The position numbers and the translations under genes are program-made. Of a DNA stretch of 64,000 bases, positions 34,675-48,864 are shown one piece after another; the first letter of the stretch is position 1, and each line of letters begins with the position of its first letter. This stretch comes from Sparassis latifolia (lineage: Eukaryota; Basidiomycota; Agaricomycetes; Polyporales; Sparassidaceae), in NCBI GenBank assembly GCA_018466975.1, contig CM031554.1, forward strand, positions 1 to 64,000. The letters are read 5' to 3'. Below the pieces are notes generated by a model. That model had not been told where the DNA came from and did not search any database. It worked only from the letters and a program-made list of their open reading frames with translations.

Positions 34675-35112
34675 TATCATGGACTGCATGTCCGTCCGTT
34701 CGTTACCCAGACACTCAATGTGTTTTTTTTTGTTGCATTTTGCTGTTGTCAATTGGTTGTCAATCCACTTTCTGCTCTGCTTTCGCATACGTTTTGCCGG
34801 TCCGCCATTGCAATGATGTACATCACGCATTTATATGTCATATAATTATCCCCACGTCAGGCTATACGATACCTTGCAGACACTGTTATTTAACAGTCTC
34901 CTGTACCTACGCGATACTCTAGAGAATGGAGACTCAGTTTGGTACTCGTGTAAATGAAGCTCAAATGAAGCTCAAATGACTCGAATCAGTCGAAGCTTCA
35001 GTAAACTTGCTCATGATCAGCGCACGGACGTCTTGCTTCCGCTCTCGCTGCTGGCCGACTCCCACCTCTCTCTCGCAGATCTTATACTAATCCCCGTTAC
35101 CCTGTTGCGCCG

Positions 35113-36368
35113 ATGGGCAAAAACAAGAAGGCTGCGCTGCCTGACGAGGTACATCTCGTGTTGCCTTCACACCCCGAAAGAACGCCGGGCTCGGGACCAG
35201 CCATTGTCGACACGCATACCCATCTTGTCTCAACTTTCTCATCCTACCGCAGCAAGTACCGCTCGGGCAAGCACGAGACTATCCACGACTTCATCCGCGA
35301 GCTGTACAAAGACCACAGCGTAGAGGCGATCGTGGATGTCTGGTGCGAGGCGCCGGTGCGGAAGGTATGGCGAGAAATTGCAGATTCGGCCTTGACGGAG
35401 GAGGACAGGGAGCGAAAATGGGGTAGATTGGAATATTGGTTCGTTATGGGTACGTCCTCTCCAGCATTGCTCGCTCCCCAGACGCTTCACCTATACTGCG
35501 ACAGGTGTCCATCCGTGCGTATCTTTCGTCCTGACGCTGAGTTGACTATCTGACAGATTTGCAGCCATGAGGCCAAGTTGTACACTGATGAAGTAGAGAA
35601 GGATATGTACGCATTCCCATTGCGATTCGCTCGCAGTACTCACCGCGCATTTCCTCAGAATAGACGCGATGTCCCATCCTCGTTGCGTGGGATGGGGGGA
35701 GATTGGCTTAGATTTCCACTATGATAATTCACCCCGAGATGTCCAGCGATCCGTCTTCGCTCGGCAGCTGCAACGCGCAGTTGGTCTCGGCAAGCCGCTG
35801 ACAATCCACACGCGCGAGGCAGAAGAAGACACCGAGCGTATATTGAAGGAGCACGTACCGAAGGACCATAAGGTGTGTATATTCACATCCGTGTAGGTAT
35901 CTGCAGTCTGATTAGTCTCGCCGATAGATCCACATACATTGCTATACCGACTCTCCCGAGTGGGCGACGCGGATGCTAGATCACTTTCCTAACCTATATA
36001 TCGGGATCACGGGTAAGTTGACAATCCTGTCTTCGCTACGGTGTGCCCTGAACGAATATGTGTACAGGTGTCATTACATACTCGACGAACCTCAACACCT
36101 CTGCCGTGATTCGTAATATGGCGAGGCTGCCGAGTCCATCCTTACGTATCCTTCTCGAAACAGATGCACCGTTCATGACGCCATCGAACTTGTACGGGAC
36201 GCTCAAGAATGTGAGGGAAAACTACCGTTATCACACTCTGCAATGATACCATGGACTGCTGAGTTCGTAGCGACCGTAGCGAATGGTGCGGAGGGTGCTG
36301 AGCAATGGGATACAGAGCGAGTAATGTCCGAGGCGAGGGAGAATGCGCGCAGGATGTACTCAGTGTAG
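35113..36368 (+). CDS. TatD-family metal-dependent DNase
   Basis: Exons 35113-35449, 35505-35514, 35565-35606, 35659-35872, 35928-36012 and 36068-36368. The 10-nt second exon is needed to build the conserved GVHPH motif. All TatD metal-site elements are present: DTHTH, GVHPH, GWGEIGLD, IHTREAEED, IHIHCYTDS and LETDAPFMTP. The fold is a TIM barrel with two metal ions and 3'-5' DNase activity; eukaryotic members act in DNA degradation during cell death or oxidative damage. In the last exon the frame slips by one nucleotide near 36210 (gtgagggaaaac). The conserved end HSAMIPWTAEFVATVANG is in the next frame and stops at 36366-36368. One extra nucleotide would give 329 residues. This is a possible pseudogene or sequence error. 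It converges with the hydantoinase gene 392 bp away. Confidence 0.88.
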
Positions 36369-36760
36369 ATATAAAAATGCATGCATGTTGTTACTGAGTG
36401 GCCCCCTTACGCTCAAATAAGGGTTCATCCCCGGTACTACTCTGTAACAACATGGAGACGACAGGCTCACAGTGGGTTATTGTGTCAGGTTCATGCTGCT
36501 TCTCCTATGCTGCTCACGATAGCTCCGTAATAATTTCCCAGGAGGCAAGTAGTTAAATAGAGATGGCAACAAAGAGTGACCCCTCCGCTACAGCCCACAC
36601 CATCGCGCGCTATTGGATACTGTCGTTGACAAGTCCACCAGGATAACAGCTCGGAGTGCTCTTATGTCCCAACACTTCTTTGCGGCGCGATTTCCACTCT
36701 TGAGATTTATCTTATTCTAATTCTCTACATTGTTCTACTTGCCTTACAGGGTGTACGCAG

Positions 36761-39700
36761 CTAGCTATACTCCTCGATGACAGACCGGGGCTTAGAGTAC
36801 GTCCCCAGAGGAATGTATGGTATATCGTCGTACCTGTCGCACACGGAGCCCTGTGAGTCAGTGTGACACAGAAAGCCCGCAAACTTACCCGAACGCACGC
36901 AGGTCGCCCAGCTCCAGCCCGCGAGGGGTGTCCGTCCACTGAGGCGCAGCGGTGATGCCGAGGACGAGGACGCGTAGACCGTATTTAAATTCCGGCGTGC
37001 CTAGCGCAGCCCCGCTCTGCGCGTCGAGCACACAAATGAGGTCTGGTACGGTCGCGATGATCTAGAAAATCATGTCAGCAAATATATTATCCTCCCGTGA
37101 AACCAGGTTCAAACGCGCCTTTGAAGGTGCCCCATCTCCAGGATGGTACTCCGCGTACAGGTTTTCGTTCTTGAACGGGATGACAAGGCTCCCCGAGAAC
37201 CGCTCGGTGGGATACTCAGGATCCTCCTCGAGATCGTCGTCCACAGCGAACGCATCAATATGCACGCTGCCTATCGTATGGCCCTTATATACCCTTGTCA
37301 CTGAATCAGCACCCGCGACGCACTTGAGGTTCCAGCATAATATAGGACTCACGTTCGCTGCACATCCGTGATTTTTCCACTGAAGAGCACACGGCCCGAC
37401 TTCCTCCCGCCCAGTGCATCGACGAGGATGGAGCCGATGCGCGCGATGCTGTGCTGCCTCCGCGCGAGAGCGAGAGCGCGCCCGAGGCGCCAGCTTAGCG
37501 ATACGGTGTTTACTATGAGACTTGTCTTCAGGAATTCTGCAGTTAAAGGGCGGTGAGCCTGTCCGACAAGGGTTCTAGAGAACGGATTAATCGGCAGGAA
37601 GGAGACTTATAAGTGAACACGGTCCGTACCCCATCTCGACGCAGGCCGCACGGAGCGCGCGGTCGATCTCGGTATCCTTCTTTGCTTTCATCATGATCTG
37701 AGCACGACACGCACCCAGGCGCCATGAGACGATATCGTAGCTCCACTGGGGAGTTCACATACCATAACGTTGCCATCACCGCTGGATATAGCCGCAGGCA
37801 GCAAATTGAGGCCCTTTCCACTCGGGTCATAGACATTGGGTGTAGTTTGCCATCCCTAATAGCAATTACTGATCAGGAGAGATCGGGGCAGATCACTGCT
37901 GAACCTACTGTCGGGTATGCGCGGCCCTGATAACCAAATTGTTAGTTGCGACGCGGACGGGACAAAGGCGCACTTACCATGAAGTCGCCGTCTATACAGG
38001 GTATGTTGTAGTGTTTCGTTGATGCTGGGATCATCTATGATGGCGAAAAATTTGATCAGAAGCATTTAATCAGGAGAAAACAAGTGGAACAGTGGTTTCA
38101 TACATTGATCATCCCATTCCCGCCACCAATCTCTAGAGCGCAGAAGGCTGCGAGCTTTTTCATCTACGGCGAGGTGAATGTCAGTAGAGTACGCCGGAAA
38201 CATCGGAGAAGATTACCCCGAGGAAGGACAGAAGCTCATCGGTGGCTTCGTTGTATCTACCAATATAGGTGAATGGATATTCCCAAAGCAATGAGAAAAG
38301 AGAGCACGCACTCTTCCCCAAGTAGTCGCTCCGCCGACACCTCGGGGCTACCCATCCCACCTCCCCAGCCGACGAGCGCATCGGGTTCCAGAGCGGACAG
38401 GTCAACCACACGGATGACCTCCCCAGAACGGACCATCTCCCGGAGATGGAGGAACGTGTGGAACGGCGACCCGCCCCCTCCGCACCCGAGGACGTAGCAG
38501 CCCTCCGAGATCCACTCGAGGTCGACCTCGGAGAGGAACCACTCCCCGCGCTGCACCTTCGGCTTGTACGCCAGGACGTCGCCCGCCGTCACGAGCTCCG
38601 GCGCTTCCACCGCGTGAGTGTGCGCCTTCGCGTCCCCGTTCGCAGTGGGGACCGTTTCAGCGGTGTCGACGGGCTCTGGTCCTGAAGCGTCCGGTGTGGC
38701 TGAGGACGAGCCGCTCCATTCGCCGGCGGCTTTGACGTAGAAGCGGCAGCGGCCGGGGGTGTAAGCGATGGGGATAGCCTCGCTCTCGATAATAGCGACC
38801 CGTTTAGGATCGGCACCCGCCGCGATCGCACGCGCGATAGCCCTCTGTTCGACGATAGCGCGCACCTGCGGGACCGTAGAGGCCGACGTGTCTTCCACCG
38901 AGTCCACGATGCCAGAGATCTGCACGGGCGAAGCGGATGAAGCTAGGGACCAAAACGCGCGGAAACACCCACCTGAGCGATGGCGGCGCCGACGGCGTTC
39001 GCGACGTCAAAGTGCGGGAAGCGGTGGACCTTGCTCACGCCCTCGAGGGCGTCCGGGGAGAGGATCGAGCCGCCGCCGACGAGGTACACGGGCACGTCCT
39101 GCGCCGACGTCTTCATCGCGTCGACCACGTTCTGCAGCATCGTGCGGATGCGCGCCTCCGCGGCGGCGACGACCGCGGCGTCAATGTGCCCGACCAGCGA
39201 CGCCTCGCCGACCTGCGCGTGCCCCGATGCGACGACGATGTCCGTCGCGGTGAGGATGGAGCCGCCGAAGACGAGGGCTTCGGAGAGGATGCGGTATCCG
39301 ACGGAGTCGGGCCCGATCGTCACTTTCTGCGTCGCTGGGTTCTGTTGCACGATGGAGCCACCGCCGAGACCGATGCTGAATTGCGGGCGTAAATAGGACG
39401 GTGTGATGGTGCGAGAGAGAGGGGAAGAACGAACCTGGTGACGTGTGGCATGGAGAAATTGAGGCGGACGCCGCAGAATTCGTGATGGGCGGCAGCCTGA
39501 CGCGGAAATCCGCTCGGGCTACGACTCGCGCGCGTCAGACATAGACGTAGACAAATAGATTGTATGAGCGCTCACAGGAGCATACCGACATCGGTCTTGA
39601 TCATACAAGTTAGCTCGAGCAGTAGATTGCCAGCGTGGGATCGAACGCTTACCGTGGTTCCTCCAATATCGACCACTAAAGCCGATTCTCCCTTGGCATG

Positions 39701-40834
39701 TCCGGACTCCAGAGATGCTAAGAACGCGGCACCGCGCATGGAATTCGTAGGCCCCGAGGAGCTATGACGCGTCAGGACAATGCGAAATCGCGAGTGACTC
39801 CTGAGATACTCACAAAGTCCGGATAGGGAGCTGAGCCGCCTGTTCGCAGCTCAGTAAAGTGCCGTCATTGCTCGTGATGAACACGGGACACTGCAGCTGG
39901 AGCGCCTTCGCAGCGCTGCGGAAACCCGTCACGGTCTTCTTGGCATAGCGCAGGAGAGACGCGTTCAGGATCGACGCGTTCTCGCGCTCTAGGATCCCGA
40001 TGTGCGCGACTTCCTTGGAGCAGACGACGTTGACGTTCTTGAGCAGCTCGCGGATGATCGACGCGACGTGTTCCTCCTGCTTGATCTCGAAATCGATGGG
40101 TGCGAAGACGGAGACGACTGCGACGACCGAGATACCCTGCACGGAAATTCAAGTGGGCGAAATGGAGCGTCGGGCGCGAAGAGAGGGATTACGACTTACC
40201 TGTTTGCGAATCTCTGCGCATGCTTCTTCTACTTCCTTCCTATTCACCGACGAGATCTCGCTGCCGTCTATTTGGAGACCGCCCGAGAGCAAGAAATGTG
40301 GTCCTTCCAGCACTAGGAGTGCGAGTCAGCGAATGCAAGAAGAGCCTATGGCGTAGAACTACACACGGTCTCTGAGTTCCCGGGGGAATCCGATGAAGGG
40401 CGGCGTTCCTCTGCTGAAGGGACCGCAGAGACGAATGACGGCGACCTTGTCAAGTCTACGCGGGTCCCTCTCCACCAAAGCGTTCACGAAGTGCTACAAG
40501 ACATCCATGAATCCCAGCGCATGAGCTGAACGAATGGGAGGAGCACGCACGGTGGTGCCGATGGAGAGCGCCTGGATGTGCGAAACGTCCTTTGCTTGCT
40601 TCAGGACGGACTGGATGGCGTTGCGGATGCCCAACGTGACCTCTGGGGTGGTGGGGTGTTTGGCCGATGCGAGGACGGAGCCCCTTCGCGGGCCCGGAGA
40701 GAGGTCGAGCAGAACGGCGTCGCTGCGTCGAGGCGTCAAAGACGATACACTAGAAGTGGTGGCTGGCAGTGCACTCACGTGTTCGTCCCGCCGACGTCGA
40801 CACCGAGGCGGAGGACTGGGCTGGTCAGAGTCAT
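36761..40834 (-). CDS. Hydantoinase/oxoprolinase-DUF917 fusion protein
   Basis: Translation from ATG 40834 gives MTLTSPVLRLGVDVGGTNT|DAVLLDL, the N-terminal phosphate-binding loop of Hydant_A_N. Further on are VNALVERDP, GPTNSMRGAAFLASLESG, VVDIGGTT (second ASKHA loop), SIGLGGGSIV, VYLVGGGSILSP and IIESEAIPIAYTPGRCRFYV (Hydantoinase_A). From about 38.5 kb the DUF917 domain follows: WISEGCYVLGCGGGGSPFHT, VGWGGGMGSPEVSAE and FSGSLVIPFKNENLYAEYH. The end reads YDDIPYIPLGTYSKPRSVIE, stop at 36761. Hydantoinase/oxoprolinase enzymes hydrolyse cyclic amides with ATP. DUF917 (PF06032) has been linked to S-methyl-thiohydantoin desulfurase activity. The product is about 1,000 residues with many introns of about 50-60 bp and no visible frame damage. 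The substrate is unknown. Confidence 0.85.
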
Positions 40835-41594
40835 GGCGGCCGTGTTGTAGGTATGTAGCGAGAGCCGTCCAAGTACTGGCTGCATCTATCAGCCTTGGAG
40901 AAGGAGCGGGCGGAGCGCCGAGAAGGAGTCACATCGATAAGTCTCTCTGGAGATACGCTTTCTGCCAAGGGCAGATAGCAATGGAGACGCGGGGCGGACC
41001 GTCCGCCGTGTCGTGTGAGCACTGCATGGCCCGCGATCGAGATACAGATCTGCGCAAGATATGTCGGTACCGAGCCCGGAAAGGCACTTGTTCACGAGTG
41101 GCTTGGCGTGAAAGACGTCTTGCTACCCTCCTACAACCCACCCCAGAAACTTGGAAAATCCCCTGGCCGCCCCTCCAGGCTGGTGCAGCTAGCCTGCCCC
41201 GCGATAAGGCCCGTAATACAAAATCGTTAGTTTACATGCCGAGCTTGTTCGAGACTCATATTCTTTAACTCAGCCTGAGATTGTCTTCCCTTTTAAATGT
41301 ACCCTAATATCCTGGGTTCTTCCCGTGACGAGGTTGTGCCTGTATCAGAGTCATGCCACAGCCACAAGATGGACGCCACAGGAGGGGCGGCGTTTAGATA
41401 TTTTTCACCGCAAACCCGGTGTGCAGGCTACTTATCGCAGATCCCAGGGGAGTTCATTGTGATATTTCAAAAGATACAAGTTAAATAGATTTTCCCTTCC
41501 ACACCGCCGAAACGGGTTTACACGGGAAACATGCACAATTTCACGAGCCGTGTCGCGCGTCTCCACGAAGGCACTCAGCGCCCCCACCGAAAAC
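40835..41594. other. Intergenic region upstream of the hydantoinase gene
   Basis: About 760 bp lie between the hydantoinase start (40834, minus strand) and the end of the 2-oxoglutarate oxygenase gene (41595). It probably holds the hydantoinase promoter. The plus-strand ORF that runs from 40534 to 41268 is antisense to the hydantoinase start and shows no domain. No motif stands out. Confidence 0.5.
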
Positions 41595-42994
41595 CTAGTA
41601 TGTCGCGTTGAGGCGCATGTCGATGTACTGGCCCGCGTTTATGGGCTCGTACTTCTTGGGCTTCTCGGGCCCAAAGCAGCCAGGCAGGCAGTCGATGACC
41701 TTGTCGCGATCGGCCGTCATAAACTGCACACCAACGCATCAGCCGTGCGAGAGAAGACAGGGCACCGAACGCACGTAGGGGATGGAGAACCGCTCGCGCG
41801 TCATGCCGTTCTCGTCCGGCTTGGGCGGCGGGGCGCGCACGCGGTGCAGCGTAGATTTCAGCGTGTCTGTCCGTTGTGCGAGCATTATCACAGTTTGACT
41901 ACGGGGTTCAAGGGGGACATACCGTTGGACCACCGCATGAGGAAGTCGCCGATGTTGAAGACGACCGCGCCGGGGATGGGCGGAGCGGGGATGAACTTCC
42001 CGGGTTCGTTTGGCGACTCGACCTCCAGCCCGCCACAGTCGTCCTGGAACAGCATCGTGCCGGTGCCAAAGTCCTTCATCGCCCGTTCAGCGAGTCGCTC
42101 GGAACCAGGGGGGACTGAGAGGAGAACGTACCGTGTGCGCGTTGATGCGGCCCTTCTGTCCGCTGGTGAACACGTCCGTCGGCGCCGCGGGGTAGTGCAG
42201 CAGGCGGAGCTGGTTGTCCGCCTTCTCGTGGTACTGGTCAAAAAAGTCGTCGGGGAGCCCGGGCATGCCGATCGCGAGCGCGCGCAGGAGCTTCGTCGTC
42301 TGGAAGGCGCGGCAGAGGCCGAAGAAGTGGACCGCGTACGCGCGGAAGCCCGGGAGGTCGTCCTCGGGGAGCCAGATGTTCTTCAGGCGCGGCCCGAGCT
42401 CGTAGCCCATATCGAACGACTCTTTGAAGTCGAGGGCTTTCGTGCGGATCGCCGCGAGTTCCTTGGGGTCGAAAACCTGGGACGGACGTCAGAGTAGAAT
42501 GAAGTCTGCGACGATAGGGTCACCGAACCATCTGGGAGACCTGTTCGACGCCGACCTGCGCCGTAGATGTAACGGTTAGCAATTCTGTGAGACGGTGCGG
42601 TGACGTTGACTGACACCGCTGTATCCACGGTGGTACGAGCCCTCAGGAGGATGAGGGGCCTTCTGCTTGATCCCAGTAGGCAAATCAAAGAGCTTCTTCG
42701 ACTGTGCGCAAGCGGTGAGTACAGCTCGGTCGCAGAGTGTGCAGGACCGACCCATGCGAACATCTCTGCGATGCTTTCCTGGGGGATACCGGTGTTGATC
42801 AAGTACGCGAAGCCCACGTCGCGGCACGCTTCGTAGAACTGCACGCCGACCTTCCGTGCTTCCTGCACGAAATCGCGTCAGATTGGCAGAGAGATCTCTC
42901 TCGCGTCGTGTAGACTCACCGGTGAAGTACCATCGCCGAAGTTGGCGAAGTCGATGATGGGCAGCGAAGACATGGCATCGTGGACGGATCCCAT
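41595..42994 (-). CDS. 2-oxoglutarate/Fe(II)-dependent oxygenase, isopenicillin-N-synthase-like
   Basis: The start is MGSVHDAMSSLPIIDFANFG at 42994, with a second possible ATG eight codons in. The N-terminal DIOX_N part reads RKVGVQFYEACRDVGFAYLI, INTGIPQESIAEMF and SKKLFDLPTGIKQKAPHP. The double-stranded beta-helix core carries INAHTDFGTGTMLFQDDCGG (HxD iron ligands), STLHRVRAPP (distal His) and RFSIPYF (RxS for 2-oxoglutarate). The end is GQYIDMRLNATY. All catalytic residues are present. Relatives include thymine-7-hydroxylase, isopenicillin N synthase and gibberellin/flavonoid oxygenases, so the substrate cannot be read from sequence. It shares a 508-bp divergent promoter with the NCS1 permease. 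Confidence 0.85.
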
Positions 42995-43502
42995 AGTTGC
43001 AAGTGAACGCGGTACTTTGGCAAGATGCTGCTCCTGGAAATGAGAGCACTGGGAGGCGATAACACGCAATATGAAGTAGGCCGGAGAGGTTGTCCGCTGA
43101 TCCGTGAATATCCAAATTGCAGATGAGAAAAGTGTTTTGCAGAGAGAAAGCGGCAGTTGAAGGCGACGGCTAAGACATATAAGGTAGATAAGCACCCTCT
43201 CGACCTGCGCTGGCCCAGAGGGTCTACAGGACTCGCATCTACAGCACTAGCCAAATGCGGAAGGTGATCAAGAACAACCGGAGCCGATTGCGGAGCTCGA
43301 TTAGCGCACATGACGGGCGCTCGCACTGGTAGGCTTCCGATCTTATCGAGCGGAGGTCAGGTCTCTTGAGCCTCTACCAATTTGCTTATCGTACCCCCTT
43401 ATAGTCCAGATACACCCTTTCCAGAGCGTCTCTACTTAAGCGACATGCATTCTGACTCAACCTGGCCGCAGATCCATCAGCGCCTTCGTCCTCCGAGTCG
43501 AC
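42995..43502. promoter_or_regulatory. Divergent promoter between oxygenase and permease
   Basis: The minus-strand oxygenase starts at 42994 and the plus-strand NCS1 permease at 43503, head to head over 508 bp. The arrangement would allow common control. No TATA box or known operator is obvious; the permease side carries a CT-rich leader at about 43400-43495. Confidence 0.5.
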
Positions 43503-46425
43503 ATGTCTGTCCCCGCCGAGTCCCAGAGCCCCATGCGTAGGTTCCTCAAGGCCATCGAGGTGCCCATCGACAAAGACGCGGACTACCAGAATGATGTCAG
43601 TCTCTCCGACGCGTCTCTCTCGGCCAACCTAACTTTGCGCGAACGTTTAGCACTGGACGAACAGGGACCTCATCCCCATGCCCGCCGAGCGGCGCACGTA
43701 CGCCATCTGGTCGTACTTTATCTACTGGTGCATCAGTGGCCTCTGCATCTCCGCGTACACCAGCGGTAGTACCATGTTGGCGTACGGCCTGACCGCCCAG
43801 CAGGCCATCGGCGCGCTCGTCGTCGGCTCGGTGATCACTGGTTTCTTGTCTATCTCCTGTGGTTGGATGGGCGAGAGGTCCGTTTTGGCGTTTTCTCATT
43901 GATATGCGTCTTATGACTCCGTAGGCACCACATTGGCTTCACAGTCGCGTCGCGATTCAGCTGGGGAATGAGGTCCGTCTTCCCTACTGAAGACTCCGAA
44001 TGGAAACTCACTCTACCCTTCAGAGGAGCGTATTTCCCGATTCTTATACGATCTTTCACGTAAGATTCTTCCTGCCCTCTTCACGATCAAGACCATCTGA
44101 CGCTCTGCTCATCGTCATAGGACTATCTTGTGAGACATGTCTCGCTACATTCTCGAATTTTGACCTGATGTCATGGATTCTAGCTGGGACGGCCTTCAAG
44201 CATACTGGGGAGGACAGGGTAAGTGTTCTCTATTTCTTGTCGGCGCGTAGGACTGACAAGCTCTGTAGCAATGGCTGTACGAGCATTTTGCTCCATGAAG
44301 GAGATTCGATAACTGACTTGCTGTGTGTTAGGTCACCATTGGCGCCGTAATCCCAGGTACGTTCGTCCCACTACAGCGTGTAGCGTCTGTAAATGACAAC
44401 ATTCTTGCTAGGCTTTGCTCACATGTGCGTCTGTCGAACGCTCTTCGCATGTTAGTATTGAATGGGTTTTAACAGGAAACACACCCTGGCGGACGGCGCC
44501 CTCCTCACCAAGGACTTCGTCGGCATGATGTAAGTCACGCGTCCCTTCTCACTTGAAGCCGTATAACATCCAGTTATCGCAGCATCTACTACATTTTCTT
44601 CATCTCGATCATGCGCATCCCGCCCGAGAAACTCCAGAGGCCGTTCATCGTCTCCTCGATCATGTTTGCTGGCACGTGAGTGACTTTCTCGCTGTAGGGT
44701 GAACGCGTTTTGATCCCTCTGGTACACAGCTTGATCGGATTACTCGCATGGGCCGTGTCGAACACCCACAGCGCGGGCCCGCTGTTCACGCAGAAAGGCA
44801 CTCCGGCGAACGGTAGCATCGGATGGTGCGTCTTCCCTGCGACATTATGTTGGACTCTCGCTGTGACGATGCCAATAGGGCTATGATGTTCGGCATCACC
44901 TCCGTCCTCGGGTCCTGGTGGGTAATTTCGCGGAAGCGCTAGTGGATGATCACTAACGAATGCGCGCAGGGGCGGCGGAACGCTTGGCCAGAGCGACTGG
45001 ACGCGCTACGCGAATCGCCCATGTCAGTGCCTTCGCATAGCCTCCGGTCTGAGTTGTTCGGCGCTGACGGCCATCTTGTCGTCTCGCAGATGCTCCGACG
45101 CTTTCGCAGCTCCTCGCCGCGTCAGTCTCGATCCACTTTGTTCGTCCTCTCCGACTGACGTTCTGGTCCGCAGCCCGTTCTGCATTATTGTGTGCTCCAT
45201 CGTCGGGATCATCGTCACGTCGTGTGCGAAGGAGATCACGGGAAGGCTCATCTGGGAGCCGTTCCAGCTTCTTGCGGCTCTGCAGGATTTCTAGTGCGTC
45301 TTCTTCTTTGCGAGCTCTGCTGCGCTGGCTGAGACGATTCGTTCAGTCACGATTCTTCTCGCGGTAAGTGCGAATCGATCACAGTGGAGAACCACTTTTA
45401 ATTTAAGATTTTTCGTCATCGTTAGCCCGTGCAGGAGTGTAAGTTGCTTTCGCTCTCGGTTGCAACGGAACTCGCTGACTGGCCGCCACAGGTTCTTCGC
45501 CGGCCTCGGCTGCGTCTGCGCACAGCTGGGCATCAGCATCGTGCTCAACTCCGTCAGCGCAGGCATGGACTTGGCGTGAGCCCCTTCGTGACCCCCCGCT
45601 TACCGCCATCACTGACTGCTAACCGCGATAACCACCAGAGGCCTCTCACCGTAAGTTCAGCCTCGCTTTAACCGCACATGCACACTTACGCTCTGCACGC
45701 GTGCAGGAAGTACATGAACATCCGGCGTGGGGCGTACCTCCTCGCCGCGCTCGGGCTCGCGTCGAACCCGTGGCAGTATCTCTCTAACGCGTCGACGTTC
45801 CTGACAGTGCTCTCGGGCTTCGGCATCTTCTGTGCGTGTGCCCTCTGGTGCGGCGTGACGGGTACTGATGCGCTGCGCGGTGCAGTGGCACCATTCACAG
45901 GGATCTTGCTCTCGGACTACCTCGCTGTACGGCGGTGCGTGATCAAGCTGGAGGACTGCTACATCGGGAACAGCGACTCGATCTACTGGTGCGCCCCGCC
46001 CCGTCCCCTTGATGCGCTGATCCTGATCCTGATGTGGGCCGGCGCAGGTACTGGCACGGGTTCAACTGGCGCGCGCTCGTGGCGTGGGTGATTGGCGTGT
46101 TCCCGACGATGCCGGGGATGATCATGACGGTGCGCAACCCGGCGGCGTACAACGGGTGGGTGCGGACGTTCCACATCACGTTCCTTGTCGGTGAGCCCCC
46201 CCTCGTGCGCGTCTCCCGTTTCCTGGTGCGTTGTTGACGCTGTGCGCAGGCCTGTCGGTGTCGTTCACGGCGTTCTGGCTGATCTGCTGGATCTCGCCGC
46301 CGCCGGGCCTCGGCCTCGGCTTGAGTTATCATGACGATGGAACGGCGAGCGTGGGCACTGGCAGTGTTGGAGACGAGAAGGAGAAGGTGGATGCGGAGAT
46401 TGGGGTGTTGCCCGCGAAGAACTGA
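43503..46425 (+). CDS. NCS1-family nucleobase/hydantoin-type permease
   Basis: The start is MSVPAESQSPMRRFLKAIEV. After a first intron, the exon beginning at about 43651 gives HWTNRDLIPMPAERRTYAIW, containing the NCS1 signature W-x-N-R-D-L-x-P-x-P-x-x-R-R-T. About twelve membrane segments can be followed, e.g. YFIYWCISGLCISAYTSGST, AIGALVVGSVITGFL, IIYYIFFISIM, FCIIVCSIVGIIVTSC, FAGLGCVCAQLGISIV, FLTVLSGFGIFCACALWCGV, LVAWVIGVFPTMPG and FTAFWLICWISPPPGL. The conserved FNWRALVAW and SDYLAVRR blocks are present. The hydrophilic C-terminus ends VLPAKN, stop before 46426. NCS1 proteins import uracil, allantoin, cytosine, uridine or hydantoins with H+ or Na+. At least ten introns occur. Confidence 0.87.
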
Positions 46426-46661
46426 GGTGTCTTGGAGTTGTGCTGTTTGCGTCGTTTTGTAGAACAGTTACTAGACCAACTACTTTGCTTATACTTCACA
46501 TTGCATTCTGTACGACGCGCTGGTCAGAGTCTGAGGGATGTCCTCAGTTTACTAGCTGAAAGGTGAGTCTCGCGGGCCGGCAGCGGCGCCACGTCGCGTG
46601 TGTTGCGTGACAGTCTGGTGTGACGTGACGAGCGCGTCCAAATTTATTCTCCGCCTGAAGA

Positions 46662-46704
46662 ACGCGTCGAGTGTTGCCTTCTCTCCCTCCTCCACCAGAC
46701 GCGT
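46662..46704 (+). promoter_or_regulatory. Two MCB boxes (ACGCGT) upstream of PCNA
   Basis: ACGCGT occurs at 46662-46667 and 46699-46704, 68 and 31 bp before the PCNA ATG. A partial GCGCGT lies at about 46632. ACGCGT is the MluI cell-cycle box bound by MBF (Mbp1-Swi6) at G1/S genes such as those for DNA replication, which fits the downstream gene. Confidence 0.7.
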
Positions 46705-46729
46705 CCCTCCCTTTGTCACCTCCACAGCC

Positions 46730-48864
<2,135 letters not shown>

